Origin: Dryococelus australis
Lineage: Eukaryota > Arthropoda > Insecta > Phasmatodea > Phasmatidae
DNA: 64,000 nucleotides
Assembly (NCBI GenBank): GCA_029891345.1
Contig: CM056994.1
Span: 225,486,991-225,550,990 of the forward strand
Reading direction: 5' to 3'
Numbering within the stretch: position 1 is the stretch's first letter; the number at the start of each line of letters is the position of its first letter. The position numbers and the translations under genes were made by a program. Of this stretch, positions 20,390 to 33,339 are shown piece after piece. The notes under the pieces are model-generated. The model was not told where the DNA came from, searched no databases, and saw only the letters and a list, made by a program, of their open reading frames with translations.

Positions 20390-22138
20390 TAGGGATGTGC
20401 AAATATTCAAAATTTTGAATAGTTGCGAATAGTAAATTAAGAAATATTCATATTCGAGATTCGAATATCTTGTGTGAAAATTGAGAGTAATTTACATTTC
20501 TGTCTGAAGTGGTTTTTTCCTTGAAATTATATGCTTAACTCCTTTCTGGTCATTCCTTTAATCTTTTACTTCTTCGTTGTTAAAACTGGACCGTTTCTGA
20601 TCATAACTTATAGTGTTTATGAATTTTTCGTTTTGATGCGGAGACAAATCAACGATCATTAGATCCAAACGAGGTTATTTACATTAGTATGTTATTGAAT
20701 AACTTGTTTACAAATGTGATAAAAAATATAATTATTTTAGAATAACCATCGCACACACATTTATTTTCACTGTATAATTTGCAAAAGTAGGATATATTTA
20801 ACCTTTCTTATTGTTCACAGTTCAACAAATAGGCATTAAAAGGTTATGTTACTTCTATTGTACAAGAGTCCAAAAAGTGGCTTTCTATAGCTTTTGTCCA
20901 TATACCACATGGTCACATATGACGAATGCACAGATTTTTTTTAGTAATTCAGGGGAAGTAATAGCTTTTTATTTCTGCGAAAAAAAAGTATAAAATTTTT
21001 TTATTTTTGAGAGTATGAAAGGACATGGTGTACAGCGGACATGCGGACGCAAATAGCTACATGGCATTACATCACAGCTGTGGTGGAATGTGAACAAACA
21101 GCGCTAGTAGCAGAGGGCCCAACCAGTTTAATAGGTGGCAAACTGGTTGCAAGTGTTCACAACAAAATGTTTGCTTTTACAAAGCATTTTATCTACCATG
21201 ATACAATTTACGGTAAAGAAATTCTGTTATCGACTCATGACAGCGGTAGCAAGAAATTGCAAACGCCTACAAAAAGTTTGCAATCCATTTGCTAATAGCA
21301 CTGCAACTTTAAGTACTGAATTGCAGTGCCTGCAAAATCTGCTACAGCTTTATGCATTTTGTAAACAGTGATAATTGCTGAAAATAAAACTGGATAATCT
21401 CTGAAACTATAACTTCAACACCAAGAAAATTGTTTCCTTTCCTGATAAGTTAATGCTGGTTATATAGAAAAATGTTTACTAGTTTGATCACGTTTTAATG
21501 CATTTTCTAAAATGTATTATTACAGCAATATACTGATTTTTTTGTTAACACATTTTGAGTTTTTTTTTTTTTTTTTTATATAGAATGTGTTTGGTAATTT
21601 TTGAAATTAATTTGACAAGTTCTGTATCCCGATGGCCTGTAGTCAAGTAAATGGGCTCTAGGCAGAGTACAAATGTAAATAAATAAAATAATTAAAGTCT
21701 TTATGTTTTTGAAAATAACTTTGAGCTATTTTCTGAAGACCAAAATTTTTCTGTTCTTCCCTTGAGCGATTAACAATATTTTATCAGAATGTATGTCTTA
21801 TATTTTCATACTTCATTAAAAAATATAGTATGTAAGTATGTATGTATGTATGTATGTATGTATGTATGTATGTATGTAGACACAAAAAACACATACACAT
21901 GGTGTGTTATTTATTGATGGTTACATTTTGGAGCATACTTTTTTTTGTTCATTAGTCTGAAAATTATCTGGTAAATATGGTATATTGCACTGCACTTGAA
22001 GATGCAAGTACGGTACTATTTGTGTGGAATGGTTTGTTGTTTGGTTAGTGACTTCAAAACTATTTGCATGCTATTCAAAAATTGTACTATTCGATTCAAA
22101 AATATTCGAACATCCTAACCCACTATTCGCACACCCCA
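20390..22138 (+). mobile_element. hAT-like DNA transposon, non-autonomous (copy 1)
   Basis: Left end 'tagggatgtgcaaatattc'; the right end reads, inverted, 'tggggtgtgcgaatagtgg', giving imperfect terminal inverted repeats of the kind seen in hAT elements (YAGGGRTGTGCRAATA). The subterminal regions repeat 'attcgaa'-type sequences. Flanks are TA-rich ('acatatat' / 'gatatata'), compatible with, but not proof of, an 8-bp target duplication. A second copy, sharing internal sequence such as 'agcgctagtag' and 'tttacaaag', is at 54449-57458. The largest frames (about 80 codons) show no transposase motif. Confidence 0.7.
21833..21879. repeat. (ATGT)n microsatellite inside hAT-like copy 1
   Basis: About eleven ATGT units. 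It occupies the same place in the element as the CA/ATG tract (57016-57181) in copy 2: both are followed by '(g)ttatttattgatggtt' / 'attatttattaatggtt'. Confidence 0.95.
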
Positions 22139-22232
22139 GATATATATATATATAGACACACATACACAGGATAAAATCATGTCCGGGCAGGCAGAAAATT
22201 TAAGTCACCTGTCTGCCAGACAGGTACTCATG

Positions 22233-22400
22233 GGCAGTTTTCTAAAGCTAAGCCAGGCTGACAATGTTGGGAGTGAGACAGGCTCAACTGCTGCCGTTTT
22301 GAGTCAGCAGTTGACCTTATTCCAAGTACTAAACAACAGATAGATAAAGGGAGGAAGGGAGATGTTACTCTGCTGTGAGATAATCTTCTACTGGAAATGG
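22233..22400 (-). repeat. Dispersed repeat, inverted relative to 52740-52895
   Basis: Read on the minus strand, 'ctcacagcagagtaacatct', 'tacttggaataagg' and 'gcagcagttgagcctgtct' match 'ctcacagcagggtagcttct', 'ttcttggaataaga' and 'gcagcagttgagcatgtct' at 52770-52890. The family is unknown. Confidence 0.65.
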
Positions 22401-22434
22401 GGAGAGTGTGGAAGAGTGTGTGAGAGAAAGAGAT

Positions 22435-22730
22435 AGAGAGATGGATGGATGGATGGATAGATGGATAGATAGATAGACAGGCAAATAGACAGACATAGAT
22501 GGACGGATGGACAGACCAGACCAGACGGACCGGATCGGACGGACCGGATAGACCAGACAGACCGGACGGACCAGATGGACCAGACAGACCAGACAAACCC
22601 GGATGGACCCAGACAGACTGGACAGACCAGACCAGATCAGACTAGGCCAGGCCAGGTGGATGGACGGACGGACGTACGGATGTACGTACGTACATACGTA
22701 CGGAAGGACGTATGGACGGACGGACAGCTT
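22435..22730. repeat. Compound GAYA/GGAC/GTAC microsatellite
   Basis: The motif drifts along the tract: GATG, GATA, GACA, then pentamer-like GACCA/GGACC blocks, GGAC, GTAC, and back to GGAC. It is purine-rich and almost wholly made of G-A-N-N variants over about 300 bp. Confidence 0.9.
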
Positions 22731-22739
22731 CTTAAGTTT

Positions 22740-23586
22740 TCAAGATCTAAATTTAAAAATAAATTACTGAAGTATATTTTGAATGCTGCTTTTATGATCT
22801 TATTTTGAAATATTAATATGAAATTAATTTTCCTAATGTTTTGTATATTACTTAAAGCATCAAATAGTACATTGTATGAGACTGACTAACACAGATTTTC
22901 ATTAGCTTCCCAAAATACATTTAGTACTAGTAGAAGTCTTTCAGTCCATTACTCATATGTCCATTGTATCTGCAATGAAGTATCAGTTCCTACCGGTATC
23001 AGTTAACATCTGTATCATATCAGTACTACAGTTTTTGGCATCATGAAGATAAGCAATTGAAAGGTGTTATATGTTACAGACTTCTAAGAAGACAATTGCT
23101 ATAAATACCATCATCAAAAATTTGGAATCTTGTCATGGAGACAAGCAAAGTGAATTTTGTGAATTACCGGATTTATCAAATTTGTGTGGTTTTAAAATGT
23201 GGCCTGCAAGCAATAAAACTGAGTTTGGTGATAGTTCTATCATTACGTTGATACACTTTTTCCCCCCTATGTCTTGTAAACAATAGGGTGAAATGCGAGA
23301 TGATTGTGCTAGAATGGACAGATCTATAAAAAACAGTCTATCAGCAGTAGAGTTCTGTGTGTAAAGCCAACTGGGGTGACATCAACCTAAAACATCACAG
23401 TGACTATCCAAATGTATTGTTGCTCATAGATCTTGTGCTGTTCCTGCCTGCTCACACTGCAGATTGTGGAGGATTTTTGCTAATTAAGTTTATCCAGACA
23501 GACTGACGAAATCGTCTACATAATACACTGTCTTCACCTATGCGTGTTCAGTTGCAGTCATGTTATGAAAGTGAGTTTGATCCTGG
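22740..23586. other. No gene recognised
   Basis: AT-rich sequence. A 71-codon frame at 23071-23286 has no recognisable motif. Some 'gtatcagt' strings near 22980-23020 resemble a motif repeated elsewhere (29180, 52200). Confidence 0.35.
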
Positions 23587-23589
23587 ACC

Positions 23590-23757
23590 AGTGTGTGTGT
23601 GTGTGTGCATGTGTGTGCATGCATGTGTGCATGTGTGCATTGGTGCATGTGTGTGCGTGTGTGTGTGTGTGTGCATGTGTGTGTGTGTGCATGCATGTGC
23701 GCACGTGTGAGCGCGTGCGTGCATATATATATATATATATAATATGTGTGTGTGTGT
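23590..23757. repeat. GT/GCATG-rich microsatellite
   Basis: (GT)n with interspersed GCATGTGTGCATG units, then (TA)n at about 23725-23740 and a final (GT)n. Confidence 0.95.
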
Positions 23758-23759
23758 AA

Positions 23760-26700
23760 GAACACATTTTTTTATAACCAGGAATATGGATTTCATTTTA
23801 ATAAACATTAATTGATACACAATTTATTATAAATTGACCATGACATGCCAAATTCAGAAATGTACAAGAAGAAACTATAAACCTCTACTATAAATAGGGA
23901 ATTATTATTGTAAAAACATCAGAAAACTATTAATTTATTTGTAATATACTTATTTTTATTATAAATTTTAAATTTCTCTGATTTTCTTCATTTTCAGAGA
24001 TTAATAATCAATCAATAAAATGTGTTACTAAAATATATTCATTTGGTTAATTAATATAATTTTGAATGATGTGCCCAGGTTTTTCAAGCATTTTGGTTAA
24101 TGGTTTCAATTTTTTTGTATATTATTTTCTATAATTCTTTTTTTTTTTGTATGTTTTCAATTTTCTTGGGTTAAATTTATTTGGATCACAATTTTGATAA
24201 ACAAAATTTATACTCATTAGATTATGATTAGTCTTTATTAGCAACATTATTTTCAATGTCTTCATTCATATTTTCATTATGAATTTGTTTAATAATTCAT
24301 AGGTTTACCCTTTAACATTAATTTATTATATAATTGAAATTCAGTATCACTAATGCAACAATTTATACCAATAGCTGTAAAACCATTTTAAAAATTTTTT
24401 TGTTTATTTTTTCTGCAATGAACATTATAATATTGATTTTTTTTTTTGTATTCGTTTTTAATGGTTTAAATTGTAATATACATCTTTATTCTTGTAATTT
24501 TTATTTAATAAATATTTACCTTCTAAATCAGAACTACAATCATGAAATAGTTTTCTTTAGGGAATTTTCTTTGCAAGAAAGGGATATTATAATTTTTTGC
24601 TGTAACAGTAACTGGGAATTTTATTAAATATTAATTTTTTTATTTGTACATTTTAAAATCAATGTATTGTTATTCAGTGATAAAAAATTAATATTGTTTT
24701 ATAGTTTCATAATCAGCCATATTAATTTTTTTAAAATTTTTAATTTTTACTAGCAATTTGCATTACTCCTTCATATCCACTAGTCAAGGTCATAATTTCC
24801 ACAGTTATGGAAATTTTCTTTGTAAGAAAGGTGGTGTTGGACTATCACAATCACTGCTCATATAAATTCATTGTTATTTTATTATGAATTCATTATGGAC
24901 TACCAGTTTTTTAAGAATGGTGGTTATTACTGAAGAACCTTGATACTTTATTCAACAACAATTTTTTTTAAATTTTAGTTTTCCTAAAATACAGCTTGTC
25001 ACTATCAGTATAAATTTCCTTCCCATTTTCCATGATCAGTTTCGTACATTAATTTTAATTAACCTCACATTTCAACCATTCTCAAGGCCATTTTCTTAAT
25101 GATTTATGTGAGTATTTGCATTTCTGTTTGTTGCTAATTATTTATGATTTTCAACATTGCAACCTGCAAAAGATCTCCAAAGGTGAAGAGTAAGTTGACT
25201 GAATAACAAACTCTTAATTGTTTTTGTGCCTTGTATCTATTAGTGAATATTTTTATTTTAGTGTTTCAATGTAATCCATAATTGTACAGAAAATTTAACT
25301 TTGTCCTGTGCTTTACAGTTCTATTATCGGAGGAGTTTTTCTTTAATCACTTAAAGTGAAATGTTAAGAAATATAAATACAAATTAAAAATAAACAAAAC
25401 TAACAAGTGAATATAGTATGTGGCAACCAACGCAAATGTAAAATTGTTTTGCGTGTAAATATTTCCGTAACGGATATAAAGTATGTGATGAGAACTCCAT
25501 CCTTCCGTGCATTGTGTGTAATTCCCTAAAATTAATCCCTTTCCAAAATTCTTGTTAATAGCTGAAACAAATCACTCAATACAATTATCAGGAGGTTGCA
25601 CACGTGTTAAAGGATGTTAAAAAAAAGTATGTGTTTTGTAAAGCGGAAAAAAACAAGATTTTAAACTTTTCTTTTTTTTAGTGCGAAATAAATAAATAAA
25701 TATTTTGTTTCACCTTGGGAAATTACTAACCAATTGCTATTAAATTTGGCAAACAAGAAGTACTAGGGCAGGTCATATAAAGTAATGGTTCAGACACTTA
25801 CTTTCAGAATGGTAATCTTGTAAACATTTCAGCTTAGTGTGTGATATCTACAAACTCATGTACCCTATTTCAACCTAACTTTGTATACTGGCAGTATCTA
25901 CTACAGCTATCACGTGTGTCTGTGCAGAGCCTCTTTTGTCCACCTTTTTGTAAGATAGCACCACATTAAAAACAAAGTTTTTCTTTACTGTATCTTTGGT
26001 ATTAATCAACCAATTCTCATAAAATTTTGCTTTTTAGCAGTGCTACAGTAAGACATTTCAGGCATTTATTTTGAAAATGGCGTTAATATAAATAATTTCA
26101 AATAGTATATCAGTTATTAAATAATTTGACCAGTCTCAACCCAACTTGTTTTGCTAATAACATTTATTAGATGTATCATACGTGTGTATACGACAAGTTT
26201 TTCAAAACTTTTCATATGACATTGCCGCAAATAAAAATAGAGATTTAAAGCCATATCCCCAGAAACAATCTGCCTCTTAACGCCAAAATTTTGCACACAA
26301 GTAGAGCTATAGTTGGCCATTTAAACTTGCATAATGGCTTAGACATTTTCAATATGAAAATTCAAGTTACTTTTATCTATCTACTAAAACTTTAGACTGA
26401 TTACTATCTATGTTGATGCTCTGGAGCATTCTTCTGTAGTGTAGTTATTGGTGCACCCACTAATGGTACAAGTGATTCTTGGCTTGAGTCCCACATAGGA
26501 AGAGTATTTGTATTTATCTCACTAGTGTTATGTTAAATGTTCAGGCACCATCTATAGTTGCATTGTCTTCAACGAGATATTAAGTCCTATCTTTCTTCTT
26601 AGATTTTAAGAAAGTTATGAAAATTATGTGCATACTGTAGATGTAGATAAAAGGGGCCTCATTTGTTATATCTACATGTGGGTTCAAGCCCCATTTTGCT

Positions 26701-27832
26701 GATATTACCGATACCAATACTTTGTGGCAGATCCCACAGATAGTGCAGATACAAATAATTTCATTTGTAATTTTTTATTTAGTGTCTGAGTAACTTTAAA
26801 ATGAGCACAAAGTCTCTCCAGGATGTGGAAAAACATGTCAATAAATACAAAAAAAGTTACGTACAATTCCGTATACAATATATACACTATAAATCACTGT
26901 GCATATGACACAGCAGTATTTAAGCATGTGTCTTTTCCCATCTACTCAATGTTTACATTGCAGTTTACCATTTTGGTCAGTATATAAATAAACTTCACTT
27001 GATCAAACTCTGGGGTATGACCTAGAACAGTAACAATTTTTCGCATTCTTAACCAGTTTTGCGATGTAATCAGCCTGCTACAATCACCAACCTTGCCCAG
27101 TAGTTGCTAATGCCATATTTGTCAAGAACCTAACCACAAATCACTGAAGATGAGTAAAGACTGCTATGTTTTTGAATACTGCGCACATGTTCAGTGCATA
27201 GATTGTATTCATCTGATTTATATGTGCTTGCTAGTTACTTTCTTCTTATCGCCAACATTTTTGGTTAGATATGTTTGTTTATAAATAAAATACACATTAT
27301 GATTCTGCCTATGAAAGAATGCCACCGATATAGTGATTTGGCTAATTGAAATCAAATTTGTACATAAAAGGATAAGTATTGCTACTAATCAATTTATAAA
27401 TTGTGTAATACTGCCAACAAAATATTGATATACAATGTGGGGGTACTAGATCATTATACAGTTGAAGTTTACATGATAGAAAATGTATGACAATGACTAT
27501 TATAACATTAAAACTTTTTTAAAATTTAATTTTAACCACCTCGAAAACAGATACCAGTATTATAAGTGTAATTAAATTTTATTTTACGAATTTCACCAGG
27601 TATGGCTTATAATAGAGATAAAGAAGTAGCAGCACCAAAGTCAGCCATATCAGTTTCCATTTAACTTCAAATCACCTGTTACTAAAACATAAAAGTAAAA
27701 TTAAGAAAATGGTTTTACAATTGCAAATTTTAATTATTTGTTTGTGAAAACATGTCCTGCAAGATAACCAAGTGCGGTAATTTCTATGATGATTATATTA
27801 TTTGTGTTGATGAAATGATTTTGTTGAACTAT
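23760..27832. other. Long AT-rich region without a recognisable gene
   Basis: No splice-flanked coding exon or transposon domain recognised. Open frames such as 24334-24627 are AT-rich and low-complexity. 'gggttcaagcccc' at about 26690 and 'ggcttgagtccc' at about 26481 look like B-boxes of tRNA-derived SINEs, but no complete tRNA fold is visible. Confidence 0.4.
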
Positions 27833-29225
27833 GGCCAATTGTAACTGATATTGATTTTGGGTTTATTGGCTGATGTATCAGTATTATGGGTCCAGCCTTA
27901 CTAAAATGTTTATATGGATGCCATTTTGAAAATATATGTGTGACCCTCTCAAAGTTTATACGTTTACATGGCCTGCGTAGTGATACTGGAGTGCCCAATT
28001 TGGTAAAAATGGTTTTTTTTTTTTTTAAAGAGATATCACATCACTTTAATTTGTGAGTAATACTATTTTACAAAATGGCAGACAAAATATATTTTTGCTG
28101 ACACTTTTGATGGTTGTAATATATACAGCCAGCATACAAAGTTTGATTAGAATTAATTATGCTGTGTTCATCATACAACATACAAAACTGGAATTGCTAT
28201 ATGGCTGCCATTTTGATAGTGTGTCAACATACCTAAAGCATACCAGTTAACATTACCTGCTGCAGTACTATTTGTTTACCATATTTGGTTGGAATTGGGC
28301 AATTCTTTTCTGAGATATGACATGAAAACTTTATTTATTCATGTTGCACTATCTTACAAAATGGAGGACAAAAGATCTTTTATGTAGACATATTTGATAT
28401 ATATACTGCTAGCATACAAAGTTAAGTTGGAATTGATTAAATTGTTTCGATGATATAGCATACTGTGCTAAAATAGCTAGATGCCCGCCATTTTCAAAAT
28501 AAGTATCTGACATACTTGAAACATGTTTGTACGTATCAGTTGTCGCAATACTACTTGTTTGCCAAATTTTGCAGGAATCTCTTAATTGTTTACGGACATA
28601 TTACACAAAAACTTTTTTAATTTACATAGTACTATCTTACAAAATGGTTGACAAAAGGGTTTTTTTGGCATATATGTTGCTTGTAATAGGTACTGTCAAT
28701 GTACGAAATTTGGTTGAAACTGGTCACATTGTGTAGTAATGCCAAATTAACATAAAATATTTACAAGGGCTGCCATTTTGAAAATAAGCACCTAAATTGG
28801 TTCAGTGGTTTTAGATATATAATGTAAAAGTTTTATTTTTTCATGTGGCACTATTTTCCAAAATGGCGGACCTATAACAATATTCGCCTCTGAATTCAAT
28901 GCTTACACTTCGTGCTGTCAGTATACAAAATTTGATATAAATTGGTTGAATGGTTTCAGAGATATGACACATTACCCTAACTTTTAAAATGGCCACCATT
29001 TTAAAAATAAGTGACCGATGTGGTCGAAAATGATAAAAGTCAATTGTCCTTACTATTATATGTGTACAAGTTGGGTGAAATTCACTTCACGTGTTCAAAA
29101 ATATGATAATTAAATCATTAGGGTTGATTAAACAATTTGGTTGGACCATGGCAGATTGTAACAGATACCGACTTTAGGTTAATCACCCAATGCATCAGTA
29201 TCGGTATTGGTATCTGCCCAGCCCT
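27833..29225 (+). repeat. Tandem array of ~285-bp degenerate units
   Basis: 'gccattttgaaaat'-type blocks occur at about 27917, 28204, 28488, 28769 and 28993. 'caaaatggcggac'-type blocks occur at about 28070, 28357, 28639 and 28857. Spacing is 281-287 bp, with one short unit of about 220 bp. Each unit also holds a 'tatgacat...ttttattttttcatgtggcac' segment. The array is bounded by a related pair: 'tggccaattgtaactgata' (27832) and 'tggcagattgtaacagata' (29147). Confidence 0.75.
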
Positions 29226-29369
29226 AGTTATATCAGTAACTTCTTTTTAACATTTTTTAAAATTTGATTTTCCTTTTTTTTTTTTTTTTTTTACATTTGC
29301 TTATTATATGAAATCAGTGTGCATGAGACATATGTTATTGTAAGAAATAGCCAATATAAGTATTAATTA

Positions 29370-29445
29370 TGTTGTTGACCAACTCAGATTGGGTGATGGA
29401 GTAGCATACTTGACCCGCAATCAGGAGGATATGGGTTTGATATCT
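29370..29445 (+). repeat. tRNA-derived SINE-like segment
   Basis: 'tgatggagtagcatacttg' resembles a polymerase III A box and 'gggtttgatatctgc' a degenerate B box about 45 nt later, with a tRNA-like anticodon region between. The acceptor stem is absent, so this is not a tRNA gene. Confidence 0.35.
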
Positions 29446-29449
29446 GCTG

Positions 29450-30422
29450 ACTGTACTGTAGTGCAGGTGGTATCTTATGAAATTGTTTCCCAACAATGTT
29501 TTAGAAGACTGCCTGTGCTCACTGGTATGAGCCTTACGTGTCACTTGTCACATTCAGTTCCTGGTTAGCTGTGGTGCAATACTGGAAGTGAAACTGCTAT
29601 TTTTTTTGCTAAGAAAAAATTTAAAGAGCTTTATTAAAAATTTTTATATATATTACTATTAATATTTGAAAAATTTAACTCTATTTGTACATTTGTATTT
29701 ATTTCAACATATATGTTTTGAAAAAAAGAGTCTTGAAGGTGCATTGTACACAATTCCAGTATATAAATTTGTTAAAAAATATAGTAAGGTGTATTTGAAA
29801 CCTTTAGTCAAAATTACATAAAACATTGTAGCACACCCGGTTGTATTGTAGTGCACCAGGTGTGCCACATGTATGGGAGACAAATTTCTATATGATGGAA
29901 CACCTAAATGGGTACGGTGGTGATTAAATAATGTAAAGGTTGGTGTGATCTGTAAATTACAGATATAGTGTAGGTGTGAAAAATGCCCGTGAATAGGTAT
30001 TGTCACCAGTGTGAATTTGAATGGTGAAAACTTACACATCCTAATCACATGTACCAGGGAACAGGAACTCGGCATACAGTTTTGTATCTCCAACGTTGCT
30101 CTCCCTTAATTTGCTTACCATATGAGAGATTACCACAGGCAAATAATAGAAGAGATATTCACTTTCAACCTCATTAAATTACTTATGGTTGACTCAAATA
30201 TAATTTATGTGAAAAAGAACTCTCTTTGAAATATCATCAATTAGGAATTTATTTATTTCATGTGAAATATTAGACAAATTTGAATAAGATTGAAAAGAAA
30301 TCAGATGACTCATACCTATATCCACACATATAAGAACATTGAACCACGTCCTTGAATAAGAATATTTAAAACAATATGCACTTCAAATTATTTTAGCATG
30401 TCTTAAGACTTGATTATTACCA
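29450..30422. other. No gene recognised
   Basis: The longest frame is 29704-30093 (-), 129 codons with no motif. Confidence 0.35.
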
Positions 30423-31430
30423 TATTCACTGGAATATAAGATACATCCCTATATTTGCCCTTTGCTGATGGGAAAAATTCAATTTTGCCACAAATACTTA
30501 TTCACAGCCCATGATGATAAAAAAACTCAAAAGTCAAATATCCCATGAAAATTATTTTTAATATAAGTGAAATAGGTTAAAGTTTACCAGTTATCAAACC
30601 TTATTTACAATAAAGAGAAAAGAATTGAGTATTAAATAATCTGTTTAGTGTCAATTATTCATAATTTGAATCAGATCCCGACGAACCTTTTTTTTTCAAC
30701 GTGGTCACTCATAATTAATTAGCACATGCTCATTCACCAGACGTTTAATGCCAATCTGGAAAACTGCTTCAACCTGAAGTAAATAACATGGAAAAAAATA
30801 CCAGTTAGAAGTCGTAGGTACAGCTACTACCTCGTACTCACAACCATAGGCGTATTCACTCTGGGAAAGTTGAACATCGGTGCTAAAGTTGGTCATCAAA
30901 CAAGATTGACCACTCACGTTCACAGACACGAAGCCATTTTTGCGATCATGTAGCTGGTTTAGATTACAAGATGTTTAGTTTACCATCATGCTACAAATGT
31001 ATCTTTGGTAAAAGAAACCTAACCAAACACCACCGCCTGTAGTGTAGTGTAATGCATTGACCCGTTTATGCTTATTTAATACTTGTAGCAATATTTTAGC
31101 AGCTTTTTGTCAGGTGGTTTTGTGATAATTAGAAATATCTGCCCACCTGGATAAAAGACCAGTAACAGAGCCCATGATAAGAAAAACATGATGGAAATTG
31201 AAGTTACTTTTTGTTGTGACTGTGTTTTATTTCTTTTGATGATATTAACCAAACTTTTTTTTTTTGAAAGATTACAATATTTCTCTGGAAACCATTAACT
31301 AAATGTTATTAAGTGTAAATATTAACCTAATTTTTTTTTTTGTGATATGAAAATAAGACAACCCCTTAGTTCTTGGAAGTGAATTTTGGAACAAAATATA
31401 GTCTTATATTAGGGTGAATTCTTATTAATG
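30423..31430. mobile_element. DNA transposon with 'ATTCAC..GAATATAAGA' inverted termini (non-autonomous)
   Basis: Left end 'ccatattcactggaatataa' followed by 'gatacatccc'. The right end reads, inverted, 'attcaccctaatataagac'. About 17 of 21 bases agree. A terminal fragment of the same type ('ttaccatattcacctgaaga') is at 60117-60136. No transposase is encoded in the 1 kb between. Confidence 0.5.
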
Positions 31431-33329
31431 CTTTATCAAGCTAGAGCTTAACTTTTAAAAAGTACGTGGCTGCAACTGAAATTGCCCAGATCAGTATTAG
31501 CTGCACCATAAATTCAACGTTTCTTGCAAAAATGTTATTGAAAAATAATTAATTTAATTATTACTGGGAAAAGTTCACACCAATACTTGGGAGCATGAGT
31601 AATCTTAGAATTATACGGGGTTTGTGAGTGCAATAATTAAGCAAAAATGTTGACTTTTAAACATGGAGGACTGGTTGGCGTCACTTTCAGTGTAAAAAAG
31701 AATCTTCGGCCAACATGTGAATTACTTCCAAATGTAGACAAAACAAAAAGTTACTTTAACTCACTAATAACGTAGCATAGTAATTGATTCTCAACATTTG
31801 CAGCATGTAGTGTCCTGGGATCGAGTTCGTTGTCTTTCCTCTGTGCATGCCAGCAAGCCTTGGTACACGTAAAATGAAAGTCTGTATATTGTACCACACG
31901 TCACTTGCCGGTGGCGAACTTATTAACTTAATCACATAGGTAGTGCGAGCAGACAAATTTGTTATATACAAACCGCTATGCCGTCTTTTGCTCTTGGTTG
32001 TTTACTTTCTAAAATACGGAACTCGAATTAAACCCTAAATATAATAAAAATCCTGTAAGATCTGCTATGACTAGTCGCAGCCCTCCTAACAGTGGAACCA
32101 ATACAATGTGGAGATCCCTCCAACAAACGCTTAAGGCATACAATGATAGCCTCGACGAATCACGGCATGGCAATCCCAGTTAGGACGATCACGCCACTGC
32201 GCTGTCATGGCAACCAAATAACAAAGTTAACCTAACTTACGGTCACTTAACTCATTGCAATACATATCACAAAATCTGAAACACTTATAATACATAACAG
32301 AGGAAAATTATTATACACAACAGAATTACTTGCAAGAAATAAATCTTGTTACTGAAATAAAAACTGCAAAATTAATATTTACATATATCACAAACTAAAT
32401 ACGCAGCTCAGTGAATTAATATCTGAGGTTGACTTTATATATTAATAAATAAGTAGTGTTGGGCATAAAAAATAATACAGTATTACTAAATTTGACAGGC
32501 ATTGTAACATACCAACTGTACATGGCGTCAGCTATTCCAGTGTACCATAAATATGGCCAAACAATTTCCCACCATCATTGACACTGTTTTTCTTCTTTCC
32601 TGATTAATTACATTGGAGTGTGTGAGTTAAATGTGACTATGACTTCAGGATACGTGGTGGTCAGAATGTGGCCAGGAGCGGATATCAGAATGGCATATTT
32701 TACTGTATATTGTGTCTAGTGATAAAAATTCTTAGTGTTCTGACAGAATAAATGCTTGAATTGAGTGACATGAATCTTTTTATACATTTCATCACATCAC
32801 ATGAGATGTTGAAATAATCAAAACCAAATTGAGGATGTGGAGAGACACATGCTGAAAAAGGTAATAATTTGGTTATATTTAAATGTAACTAATTCATTAA
32901 AGAAAAGTTTTTTACATTCCTATCCAAAATAATTTATTATTTAGAGGTAAGAATATCTTGAAAAGTTCTTTCTTCTTAAATTTGCTAAAATGCTAAAATG
33001 GATCTGGTATTGTCAAGCTAAATATTAATGCAGATTTTATTATAGTGGTAATTGTTCGACATTTCCTGAAAAAAATAAGTTTATATTTTATTATTTTTGT
33101 TCAAGCTCTTGAGCCATATAGCATAAGCAGATTTTGCAACTGGGCGGACTGGTATGGATTACTATTTGTCACCTTCCTTGCATTTTGCTACATCCTTATG
33201 ATATCACCAGAGACCAACAACTACAGGAATTCTACTGATAAATTTTTGAAAGGGTAAACCTGCAGTAGCTACTGTTTAATATAATACATGATGTGACATA
33301 ATATCAACCATCAACGACATCTCCGTAAC
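31431..33329. other. No gene recognised
   Basis: A less AT-rich stretch at 32080-32230 has no open frame of note. Confidence 0.35.
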
Positions 33330-33339
33330 AACAGTGAAA

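Noticed and set aside
20183..20432. Histidine/threonine-rich frames
   Set aside because: Translations of the CA-rich minisatellite on both strands, not genes.
22228..22596. 122-codon minus frame rich in S, G, L, P
   Set aside because: Translation of the compound microsatellite at 22435-22730.
23538..23820. Frames of 69-85 codons, His/Thr or Cys/Val rich
   Set aside because: Translations of a GT microsatellite.
24334..24627. 97-codon hydrophobic frame on +
   Set aside because: Composition is what AT-rich DNA gives (F, I, N, Y); no domain and no homologous segment elsewhere in the window.
26620..26710. Possible tRNA gene ('gggttcaagcccc')
   Set aside because: Only a B-box-like string; no acceptor, D or anticodon stems can be paired, so at most a SINE relic.
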